Assembly: GCA_046153015.1 (NCBI GenBank)
Contig: JBJXGF010000087.1
Location: forward strand, 1-12,016
DNA length: 12,016 nucleotides
Direction of reading: 5' to 3'
Origin: JBJXGF01 sp046153015
GTDB taxonomy: Bacteria > Actinomycetota > Acidimicrobiia > Acidimicrobiales > CAIXPF01
Shown in pieces: positions 1 through 5,638 of the stretch (position 1 is its first letter; every line of letters begins with the position of its first letter). A model generated the notes under the pieces. It ran no database searches, was not told the DNA's origin, and worked only from the letters and a program-made list of their open reading frames with translations. A program made the translations under genes and the position numbers.

Positions 1-1
1 C

Positions 2-547
2 CGCGACGACAACGGTGTTCCGGTGCGGCTGCTGGTGTTCACGAACAGCCCGGACGTACAGATCGTCGACCACACGTGGCAGACGCTGGGCATGCGCGGC
101 TCAGGCTCACATGACATCGCGATGGACGACCTGTTCATTCCCGATCACCTCACCGGCGTCATGGGCCGTACCGGCATCACCATCGACGGCCCGTTCGGCG
201 GGCCGCTCTTCGGGATGGTCCCGTGGCTTCCGATCGCCACGTCCGGTCCTATCGGGCTCGGCATTGCGACGGCTGCCCTTCAGGCGCTCATCGAGCTCGC
301 CGCGAAGACGCCGAACTACACGACGCGGCCGCTCCGAGACCGGGAGAGCACCCAAACAACGGTGGGCCGTTGCCGGGCGCTCGTCAACAGCGCACGGACC
401 TACCTGCACCAAAGCGTCGAAACCATCTACGGCCTTCGGGCGGCCGGCCAGTCTGGGCCGGACGACGCGGGGCTCGACGTGCAGTCGGTCAGGTTGCTCG
501 GCATGCCGACAGACGGGCCAATCCTCGCCTGGGGACTCGCCCGCTGA
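2..547 (+). CDS. Acyl-CoA dehydrogenase family protein, C-terminal part, truncated
   Basis: The reading frame enters from the left window edge, so the N-terminal domain is not visible. The visible 181 residues start in the middle beta-domain: a WQTLGMRGSGSHDIAMDDLF stretch matches the conserved 'GMRGTGSHD...VDDVFVP' region of acyl-CoA dehydrogenases and HsaA-like flavin monooxygenases. A helical segment follows (TSGPIGLGIATAALQAL, then RDRESTQTTVGRCRALVNSARTYL), typical of the Acyl-CoA_dh_2 C-terminal domain. These enzymes use FAD (or reduced flavin in the monooxygenases) on acyl-CoA or aromatic substrates. The family normally continues for roughly 80 more residues after the equivalent of LDVQ (codon ending at 484). 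Here the frame runs into about 20 unrelated residues and a TGA. No convincing continuation appears in the other two frames, although frame 3 has a weakly similar VARHADRRA. This is therefore either a decayed or truncated gene, or a frameshift followed by loss of the rest. Family assignment is good; the exact substrate is unknown. Confidence 0.7.
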   Translation, partial: RDDNGVPVRLLVFTNSPDVQIVDHTWQTLGMRGSGSHDIAMDDLFIPDHLTGVMGRTGITIDGPFGGPLFGMVPWLPIATSGPIGLGIATAALQALIELAAKTPNYTTRPLRDRESTQTTVGRCRALVNSARTYLHQSVETIYGLRAAGQSGPDDAGLDVQSVRLLGMPTDGPILAWGLAR

Positions 548-632
548 CCCACTTAAGCAAGGCGAATTCAGCCACCCGTTTGTCGTTCTTGTTTAGGTCA
601 TCGCGTGCCTCCTTCTCGAAACAATTTGCCCT

Positions 633-658
633 ACTAGCGCCACGCTCATTTGGCTAGT
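633..658. other. Short inverted repeat ACTAGC / GCTAGT upstream of the HNH gene
   Basis: ACTAGC (633-638) and its exact reverse complement GCTAGT (653-658) flank a 14-base spacer, within the AT-richer gap between the acyl-CoA dehydrogenase remnant and the HNH gene. It sits just upstream of a TAGAAT hexamer, so it could be an operator. It could equally be chance, since the arms are only six bases long. Confidence 0.2.
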
Positions 659-663
659 TGTGG

Positions 664-684
664 TAGAATAGTGTTGGTCGGAGG
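664..684 (+). promoter_or_regulatory. -10-like hexamer and Shine-Dalgarno site of the HNH gene
   Basis: A TAGAAT hexamer (664-669) lies 24 bases before the ATG at 694, and a GGAGG (680-684) lies nine bases before it. The Shine-Dalgarno site supports the ATG at 694 as the start. No good -35 box is visible at the usual spacing. This gene looks leadered, unlike most neighbours. Confidence 0.45.
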
Positions 685-693
685 CGGGCATTC

Positions 694-1923
694 ATGGACG
701 ACGTCATCGAAGATTTGGAGCGAGCGGTCGCCGCGTGCATGGCGGCTGCGGAACGGTTGCATGCCCGGCATGGCGACTGTGCGCTCGAGGACACCGTCCG
801 GGTGATCGGCCTGGCCGAGCGCGGTCGGCGGGTGTTGGACTCGGTCCTGGTCGAGGCGGTCGGCGGGGCCGAGCGGTCGGGAACCGCCCGGGCGGCGGGC
901 TGGCGCAGCACCACCAGCCTGGTCGAGCACGTGACCACCACGTCGCCGGGTGACGCAAAGCGGGCGGCTCGGGCCGGTCGGGCGCTCCACGCGTTGCAGT
1001 CGACGGCCGCCGCCTATCGGGTCGGCGGACTGTCCGCTGCGCAGGTTGAGGTAATGGCCCGGTTGCACGCCAACCGCAGGATCCGCGGCGCCCTCGCCGA
1101 CGCGGAAACCGAGTTGTTGGGTGCGGCGAATTCGTTGTCGTGGCGGGCCTTTCACGGCATGGCGAAAGACTGGGAACGGCTCACCGACGTCAACGGTTCG
1201 TGGTCGGACACGGAACGTCATCACGCCAACCGCACCGTGAGCTTGCATCAGGACTTCGATGGGTCGTGGCATGTCCGGGGCGGGTTCGGCGCCGCGCAAG
1301 GCGCGGCCATGGCGGAGATCCTGGAACGGTTCGAAACCATCGAGCTGCACGCCGACTGGGACCACGCCCGCGCCGAGCACGGCGACCACGCATCGGTGGA
1401 GCACTTGCCCCGCAGCGCCGGTCAGCGACGCGCCGACGCCGTGTGGGCGATCTTCAACAGGGCCGCCGCCAGCGATGGCGGTGGTTCGTGTGAGCCGCTG
1501 GTCAACATCGTGATGACCCTGCCCGAGTGGCAACACGCCATCAGCCAACTGGCCGGTGACGCAACGCCGCCCCCACCCCGAGATCGGCGCCGCTGTTCCA
1601 CGCTGTCCGGCCATCACGTCCACCCGTACGACGCGCTGGCCGCGGCGCTATGCGGTCTGACCCGGCGGGTGGTGCTCGACCCGGGCGGGGTGGTCATCAA
1701 CCTGGGGCGCAAGACCAGGTTGTTCACCGGCAACGCCCGTCAAGCCGCGCTGATCGCCGACAACTGCTGCGCCTGGCCCGGCTGCAACCAGATCGGCCCC
1801 CGCCTGCAGATCGATCACCGGACCGAATGGCAACACGGCGGCCCCACCAACCAGGCCAACGCCACCACCCTCTGCCGCTTCCACAACCGCTGGAAAACCA
1901 CCCACCCCCACCAGCGCGAGTAA
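694..1923 (+). CDS. DUF222 / HNH endonuclease (13E12 repeat family)
   Basis: 409 residues. The N-terminal roughly 250 residues are helical and Ala/Arg-rich with the DUF222 pattern; residues 112-127 (GLSAAQVEVMARLHAN) match the conserved 'GxLSxxQVxxI' helix of 13E12 proteins. The C-terminal HNH domain spans about 355-405: C359 and C364 (CAWPGC), D374-H375 (QIDHRTEW), N386/N389 and C394..H397 (LCRFHN). This gives a ββα-metal nuclease core with a paired-cysteine zinc site. The family is multi-copy and actinobacterial, and its biological role is not settled; proposals include a selfish or recombination-linked nuclease. The start is set by ATG plus GGAGG nine bases upstream. It lies beside the truncated acyl-CoA dehydrogenase in DNA visibly richer in A/T than the rest of the window, and its codons include more TTG, CGT and GTT than its right-hand neighbours. 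It ends 24 bases from the convergent lipoprotein gene. Complete, with the nuclease residues present, so probably functional. Confidence 0.9.
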   Translation: MDDVIEDLERAVAACMAAAERLHARHGDCALEDTVRVIGLAERGRRVLDSVLVEAVGGAERSGTARAAGWRSTTSLVEHVTTTSPGDAKRAARAGRALHALQSTAAAYRVGGLSAAQVEVMARLHANRRIRGALADAETELLGAANSLSWRAFHGMAKDWERLTDVNGSWSDTERHHANRTVSLHQDFDGSWHVRGGFGAAQGAAMAEILERFETIELHADWDHARAEHGDHASVEHLPRSAGQRRADAVWAIFNRAAASDGGGSCEPLVNIVMTLPEWQHAISQLAGDATPPPPRDRRRCSTLSGHHVHPYDALAAALCGLTRRVVLDPGGVVINLGRKTRLFTGNARQAALIADNCCAWPGCNQIGPRLQIDHRTEWQHGGPTNQANATTLCRFHNRWKTTHPHQRE

Positions 1924-1947
1924 CCCCGTTCTCGTCCCCGCCCGGGC

Positions 1948-3369
1948 TCAGCGGCGGCGGGGGCCCACGGCGCCTCTCGGGCCGGGAGGCGCCGCGCTGT
2001 CGCCGCAGCGGGCGAGGTTCGCGCCGGTGTCCTTGGTGGTGGTGAACCGCCCCCCGAAGGCCGGGTCGCCCCGCCCGTCCACGTTGCCGCAGACCCCGTC
2101 GCCGGCCGCCAGCGGCTGGCCCTTGAACGTCTTGATCGGCGCCGAGCCGCCCCAGGCCTCCAAGACGTTGAGCCGCACCCGGTTGCCGGCCGCGCTCCAG
2201 TCGACCTCCCCGAAGCCGTCGAGGCGCTTCTCGCCGCCGCCGAGGCGCAGCGCGGCGCCGCGCACCTCGCCGAAGACCCGGTTGTGCTCGAACACGTTGG
2301 CGCCGCTGCGGGCGTCGAACGCGCCGCTCTCCTCGTCGTACTGACCGGAGCACTCGTTGTCGGCGATCACGTTCTGGCCTGGCGCGCCGCGGGTCTCGTC
2401 GCCGGGCAGGTCCCGGCGGGGGACGGGCCAGTCCTCCTTCACGTCGACGCACTCGTTGCCCCACTTCGCGCCGGGCGGCCCTGGGGCCAGCCGGTTGTGG
2501 TGAGCCCGGTTGCGGGCCGAGCGGTCGGTGCCGAGGGCGGCGTCGAGACCCCACCACCGCTGCTTGTTGACCTGCGTGGTGGTGATCTGCACCGGGTCGG
2601 TGCCGATGTAGACGGCCTCGCCGTTCTTGCGGAGCCGCTCCTCCTTCTGCAGCTCGAACTGGTAGTAGCCGCAGCGGGAGATCTCGTTCCAGGCGATCTC
2701 GTTGTCGGTGGAGTCGGACTTGACTCGCACGCACTCGGCGCCGGCGTTGCGGATCACGTTGTCCCGCACGCTGGCCCGCACCGCGCCCTGCAGCCACACG
2801 AGGCGGTTGAGCACCGGCCGGCCGTCGGCCAGGCCGTCGATGGTGAGACCCTCGATCACCACGTCGGCGCTGTCGACGACCTTCACGAGGATCGCCTTGT
2901 CGTTCGGGTGCTGCTCGTCTGCGGGGGCCGACTCGGGCGGGTACACCTCGTCGTTGGGGATGCCCCGCAGGACGGCGCCCGGGAGGCCGCGCAGCGTGAA
3001 CCCGTCCCGCCCGCTGATCACCACGTTGCCCCAGTAGCGCCGGCCGGGATCGGCCGGCAGGCCGCCGCCGCGATGCTCGCCCGAGACGCACAGGACGTAG
3101 GGCCCGCTGGGGGCGGCGTCGATCGCCGCCTGGATCGCCTCCCCGGCGGTCACCGTCCGGTCGCACGGCGGGCCGGGCGGCGCCGTCTCCGTCTCGGGGG
3201 GTGGCGCCGAGGTCGGCCCCGCGGCTGCGCTCGGCCCGACCGGCGCGATCGGCGCCGCCGGCGAGGCGGGGCGGGGCGGGGGCGCAGCCGCGTCGGCGCC
3301 GCTGGGGTCGTTCGAGGTGCAGCCTGCCGCCGCCAGCCCGATGGCCAGCACCAGGCGCGCGGCTCGCAT
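1948..3369 (-). CDS. Right-handed parallel beta-helix lipoprotein
   Basis: 473 residues from the ATG at 3369. Residues 1-17 (MRAARLVLAIGLAAAGC) form a lipoprotein signal with Cys17 as the predicted lipidation site, so the protein should be anchored on the outer face of the membrane. Residues about 20-68 are a Pro/Ala-rich linker. From about 69 onward, short Asn/Val/Ile-rich repeats (e.g. NVVISGRDGFTLRG, ADVVIEGLTIDGL, RDNVIRNAGAECVRVKS, WGNECVDVKED) are typical of PbH1 beta-helix coils found in pectate-lyase-like proteins. Eight cysteines besides Cys17 (69, 94, 213, 233, 307, 340, 427, 455) suggest up to four disulfides. I recognise no definite catalytic triad, so it may be a polysaccharide lyase/hydrolase or only a binding scaffold. 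A GTG at 3417 would add 16 residues before the signal peptide; the ATG is preferred because it opens directly into the signal and has a TACCCT hexamer seven bases upstream. It is separated from the upstream PIG-L gene by a repeat. Confidence 0.8.
   Translation of the reverse strand: MRAARLVLAIGLAAAGCTSNDPSGADAAAPPPRPASPAAPIAPVGPSAAAGPTSAPPPETETAPPGPPCDRTVTAGEAIQAAIDAAPSGPYVLCVSGEHRGGGLPADPGRRYWGNVVISGRDGFTLRGLPGAVLRGIPNDEVYPPESAPADEQHPNDKAILVKVVDSADVVIEGLTIDGLADGRPVLNRLVWLQGAVRASVRDNVIRNAGAECVRVKSDSTDNEIAWNEISRCGYYQFELQKEERLRKNGEAVYIGTDPVQITTTQVNKQRWWGLDAALGTDRSARNRAHHNRLAPGPPGAKWGNECVDVKEDWPVPRRDLPGDETRGAPGQNVIADNECSGQYDEESGAFDARSGANVFEHNRVFGEVRGAALRLGGGEKRLDGFGEVDWSAAGNRVRLNVLEAWGGSAPIKTFKGQPLAAGDGVCGNVDGRGDPAFGGRFTTTKDTGANLARCGDSAAPPGPRGAVGPRRR
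1969..1993. terminator. Possible terminator hairpin between HNH and lipoprotein genes
   Basis: GGCGCCTC (1969-1976) pairs perfectly with GAGGCGCC (1986-1993). The inner bases extend the stem by a U-G and two G-C pairs to a three-base loop. It starts 46 bases after the HNH stop and lies inside the last codons of the convergent lipoprotein gene. There is no T-run, so it would act without a U-tract; it may simply be GC-rich coding sequence. Confidence 0.35.
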
Positions 3370-3376
3370 GACGAAG

Positions 3377-3382
3377 AGGGTA
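3377..3382 (-). promoter_or_regulatory. TACCCT -10 hexamer, leaderless start of the lipoprotein gene
   Basis: On the minus strand TACCCT ends seven bases before the ATG at 3369, so transcription would begin at or next to the start codon. No Shine-Dalgarno site lies between them. The same arrangement recurs at six other genes in this window. Confidence 0.5.
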
Positions 3383-3431
3383 TCCACGACCAGCGCCAGA
3401 CCGGCCTCGCTGCGCACACCCGAGTCAGTTG

Positions 3432-3450
3432 CTGGGGGCTGCGCCCCCAG
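3432..3450 (-). terminator. Perfect hairpin in repeat copy 1
   Basis: CTGGGGGC (3432-3439) pairs with GCCCCCAG (3443-3450) around a TGC loop: eight G/C-rich pairs. Read on the minus strand it lies about 145 bases after the PIG-L stop and upstream of the lipoprotein promoter, so it could insulate the two genes. No T-run follows. Confidence 0.4.
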
Positions 3451-3458
3451 ACCCCATC

Positions 3459-3490
3459 CACGCCCGGCTCGCTGGCGCTCCCCGGGCGTG
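3459..3490. repeat. Second inverted repeat inside repeat copy 1
   Basis: CACGCCCGG (3459-3467) and CCGGGCGTG (3482-3490) are exact reverse complements around a 14-base loop. Together with the hairpin at 3432-3450, this gives the first repeat unit two adjacent stem-loops. Confidence 0.5.
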
Positions 3491-3520
3491 CGGCCTCGCT
3501 GCGCTCACCCGAGTCAGTTG

Positions 3521-3538
3521 CTGGGGCTGCGCCCCCAG
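3521..3538 (-). terminator. Hairpin in repeat copy 2, downstream of the PIG-L gene
   Basis: CTGGGG (3521-3526) pairs with CCCCAG (3533-3538). One G of the copy-1 stem is lost, so the inner part is looser. It lies about 55 bases past the PIG-L stop on the minus strand and is the nearest terminator candidate for that gene. Confidence 0.4.
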
Positions 3539-3592
3539 ACCCCATCGCCGCCCGGCTCGCTCCGCTCGCTCGGTCGGCCGGCCTCGCTGCGC

Positions 3593-4315
3593 TCACCCGA
3601 TTACCTCGAAGGTGGCGGCGTAGCTCACGCCGAGCAGCCGGCCGGCGGCGACCGCGGCGTCGCGCAGGAACGCGTCCGGCGAGGCCATCTCTCCGCCCAG
3701 GTGCTCGAGATAGGTCTGGTGGGCGGCCAGCGACCGGACTCCCGTCTCGAAGGTGGCGCTCGTGTCGACGATGTGGGAAGGCTGGGGGCTGCCGGAGAAG
3801 GCCACGAACCGGACGCCGTCCCAGGCGGGGCCGCGCTCGGGGAACACCCAGGGATTGGCGGCGTCGCGGACGGCGTCGAGCAGGGCGCGGCCGACGGCGC
3901 GATGGTCGGCGTGGTTCCAGCTCCGGCCGCCCCACGACTCCCGGAAGTTGATCGACACGACGACGTCGGGACGGCGCCGCCGAACGGCGGCGGCCAGCTC
4001 GGCTCGCAGCTCGAGCCCTTCGACGATCGTTCCGTCCGGCCAGCCGAGGAACTCGACGTCGGCGACGCCGACGACCGCGCAGCTCTCGCGCTGCTCGGCC
4101 CGCCGCACCGGCCCGGTCTCGGCGGGGGCCATCGTGGTGATGCCGGCCTCGCCGTCGGACACGAGCACGTAGGCCACTGATTTGCCTTGCGCGGTCCAGC
4201 GGGCCACGGCGGCCGCTGCGCCGTACTCCATGTCGTCGGGATGGGCGACGACGGCCAGCGCCTTCGCCCAGTCCTCGGGGAACACCTCCAGCGGGGCATC
4301 CTCGGCGGCGCTCAT
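3593..4315 (-). CDS. PIG-L / LmbE-family zinc deacetylase
   Basis: 240 residues, the usual size for the family. The N-terminal motif AHPDDMEYG (residues 24-32) gives the catalytic Asp and the zinc ligands His25 and Asp28; the third ligand and active-site region are in NHADHRAVG (His135/His138). RRAEQRES (71-78) and AAHQTYLEHL (198-206) match conserved family segments. Members remove acetyl groups from N-acetylglucosaminyl lipids and small-thiol precursors (MshB/Mca in mycothiol metabolism) or similar sugar conjugates. The substrate cannot be read from this sequence, and I do not name it mshB or mca. It lies 49 bases after the HemW-like gene on the same strand, but has its own TAGAAC hexamer seven bases before the ATG, so it may be transcribed separately. 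Its TGA stop lies inside the third copy of the downstream repeat. Confidence 0.85.
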   Translation of the reverse strand: MSAAEDAPLEVFPEDWAKALAVVAHPDDMEYGAAAAVARWTAQGKSVAYVLVSDGEAGITTMAPAETGPVRRAEQRESCAVVGVADVEFLGWPDGTIVEGLELRAELAAAVRRRRPDVVVSINFRESWGGRSWNHADHRAVGRALLDAVRDAANPWVFPERGPAWDGVRFVAFSGSPQPSHIVDTSATFETGVRSLAAHQTYLEHLGGEMASPDAFLRDAAVAAGRLLGVSYAATFEVIG

Positions 4316-4322
4316 GCCCGAC

Positions 4323-4328
4323 GTTCTA
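4323..4328 (-). promoter_or_regulatory. TAGAAC -10-like hexamer, leaderless start of the PIG-L gene
   Basis: On the minus strand TAGAAC ends seven bases before the ATG at 4315. Only the final base departs from TANNNT. There is no convincing Shine-Dalgarno site at normal spacing. Confidence 0.4.
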
Positions 4329-4364
4329 CCCCCGAACCCGCCGCGTCGGCGCCCCCCACCCCAG

Positions 4365-5561
4365 TCAGCCGCCCACGAGGAGCAGCGCCAGGTGGTCGGC
4401 CAGGCGGCGGCCGGCGAGGGTGGCCACGAGCCGACCGCCGGTCGTCTCGGCGAGTCCCTCCTCGCAGGCCCGGGCTACGGCGGCGGGCGGCAGCTCGGCG
4501 GCGGGCAGCCCCTCGGCCAGGCGCACACCGAGCAGGATCCGCTCGACCTGGCGCTGCGCCGCGGTGAGCTCCTCCCGGCCCACGGCGGGGGATTCGCCGG
4601 CGGCCAGCCGGGCCGCCCAGGGCCCCGGGTGCGCGGCGTTCCACCACCGCACCCCGCCCACGTGGCTGTGCGCGCCGGGGCCGACCCCCCACCAGTTGGC
4701 GTTGCGCCAGTATCCGAGGTTGTGGCGGCAGCGGGCCGCCGGCGTGCGCGCCCAGTTCGACAGCTCGTACCACCCGAAGCCGGCGGCGCCGAGCGCGGCG
4801 TCGGCCGCCTCGTAGCGCCGCGCCTCTACGTCGTCGTCGGGGCCCTCGGCGCCGCGGCGCACCCGCGCCGCCAGCTTCGAGCCCGGCTCCACGCTCAGCG
4901 CGTAGGCCGACACGTGGTCGACGCCGGCGGCGATCACCGCCTCGAGCGAGGCCAGCCAGTCCTGGTCGGTCTCGCCGGGAGCGCCGTAGATGAGGTCGAG
5001 GTTGACGTGCTCGAACCCGGCGGCGAGCGCCTCGCCGGCCGCTTCCTGGGCGCGGCCGGGGGCGTGCGTGCGGTCGAGCGCGGCCAGCACGTGGGGCCGC
5101 ACGGACTGCATGCCGAAGGACACCCTGGTGAAGCCGGCGGCGCGCAGCGCGGCGAGGCCCTCGGCATCGACCGAGTCGGGGTTGGCCTCCACGGTGATCT
5201 CGGCGTCGGGCGCCAGGCCGAGGTGCTCCTCGACGGCGCCGAGCAACGCGGCGAGCTCGCCCGGGGTCAGCAGGGTCGGCGTGCCGCCGCCGAAGAACAC
5301 GGTCTCTGCCGGGCGGCGGCCGAGCAGCCGCCCGGCGAGCGCCAGCTCCGCCTGCGCCGAGGCCACGAACCCGGCGCGATGGCCGCCCCCGCCGAGCTCG
5401 GCCGCGGTGTAAGTGACGAACGCGCAGTAGCCGCAGCGCCGCACGCAGAACGGCACGTGGACGTACACGCCGAACGCCGCGGCGCCCAGCTCGGCCCGGG
5501 CCTGCGCCGGCACGGCGCCCGAGCGCGGCGGTGCAACGCCCACGGGCAGCGGACCGGCCAT
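4365..5561 (-). CDS. hemW: Radical SAM heme chaperone HemW (oxygen-independent coproporphyrinogen oxidase-like)
   Basis: 398 residues. The radical SAM cluster motif CVRRCGYC (Cys39, Cys43, Cys46) would bind a 4Fe-4S cluster and S-adenosylmethionine; GGGTPT (91-96) is the usual SAM-binding glycine motif. Residue 48 is Phe, not the fourth Cys of true HemN, so this is the HemW type. HNLGYW (280-285) is the HNxxYW motif linked to heme binding in HemW, and it is followed by WWGVGPGAHSH. The C-terminal roughly 60 residues form the usual winged-helix-like HemW tail. HemW inserts heme into respiratory proteins rather than oxidising coproporphyrinogen; it is often mis-annotated as HemN. One departure: the residue after the third cysteine is Ala47, where HemW usually has Asp (CDF). 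The start is supported by a TAGCCT hexamer six bases upstream. The gene is divergent from the crotonase gene. Confidence 0.9.
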   Translation of the reverse strand: MAGPLPVGVAPPRSGAVPAQARAELGAAAFGVYVHVPFCVRRCGYCAFVTYTAAELGGGGHRAGFVASAQAELALAGRLLGRRPAETVFFGGGTPTLLTPGELAALLGAVEEHLGLAPDAEITVEANPDSVDAEGLAALRAAGFTRVSFGMQSVRPHVLAALDRTHAPGRAQEAAGEALAAGFEHVNLDLIYGAPGETDQDWLASLEAVIAAGVDHVSAYALSVEPGSKLAARVRRGAEGPDDDVEARRYEAADAALGAAGFGWYELSNWARTPAARCRHNLGYWRNANWWGVGPGAHSHVGGVRWWNAAHPGPWAARLAAGESPAVGREELTAAQRQVERILLGVRLAEGLPAAELPPAAVARACEEGLAETTGGRLVATLAGRRLADHLALLLVGG

Positions 5562-5567
5562 GGGCCG

Positions 5568-5573
5568 AGGCTA
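5568..5573 (-). promoter_or_regulatory. TAGCCT -10 hexamer, leaderless start of hemW
   Basis: On the minus strand TAGCCT ends six bases before the hemW ATG at 5561, with no Shine-Dalgarno site in between. It shares the 77-base divergent region with the crotonase promoter. Confidence 0.45.
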
Positions 5574-5603
5574 CCGGGCGACGGGCGGGGCCGACCCAGC
5601 GTC

Positions 5604-5634
5604 TAACCTGGCGCCCACATCCGATCAGGGGGAA
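5604..5634 (+). promoter_or_regulatory. TAACCT -10-like hexamer and Shine-Dalgarno site of the crotonase gene
   Basis: TAACCT (5604-5609) lies 29 bases before the ATG at 5639, and a purine-rich AGGGGGAAG (about 5627-5634) lies just upstream of the start. The Shine-Dalgarno site fixes the start at 5639 rather than at upstream in-frame codons, which would run back through the hemW promoter. Confidence 0.5.
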
Positions 5635-5638
5635 GCCC

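Larger units (their letters stand above)
3403..3600. repeat. Hairpin-rich direct repeat, 88-89 bp period, about 2.2 copies
   Basis: The sequence GGCCTCGCTGCGC(A/T)CACCCGA starts at 3403, 3492 and 3580. The first two copies continue almost identically through GAGTCAGTTGCTGGGG and a hairpin to CCCAGACCCCAT; the third breaks off after about 20 bases inside the end of the PIG-L gene. The copies differ by one G in the hairpin and diverge in the tail. The period is short, and the conserved blocks are not regular spacer-separated CRISPR repeats. The reverse-strand form, GGGTCTGGGGGCGCAGCC, resembles the hairpin repeats scattered in many high-GC genomes. Confidence 0.75.

Noticed and set aside
694..1923. 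HNH gene as part of a homing intron or a restriction system
   Set aside because: No intron boundaries, methyltransferase or partner restriction genes flank it. DUF222 plus a C-terminal HNH identifies the stand-alone 13E12-type family.
3370..3417. Upstream GTG start for the lipoprotein
   Set aside because: It would place 16 residues before the signal peptide and begin inside the repeat. The ATG at 3369 with a TACCCT seven bases upstream fits better.
3403..3600. CRISPR array
   Set aside because: There are only two full units and a stump, with long nearly identical units and no short unique spacers of constant length; no cas genes are nearby.
2284..3951. Plus-strand open frame across the lipoprotein, repeat and PIG-L regions
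   Set aside because: It is antisense to two genes with motifs and crosses the repeat region, and it has no recognisable domain.
5531..5638. N-terminal extension of the crotonase
   Set aside because: It would overlap the hemW start and promoter. The ATG at 5639 has a good Shine-Dalgarno site and begins at the normal family N-terminus.
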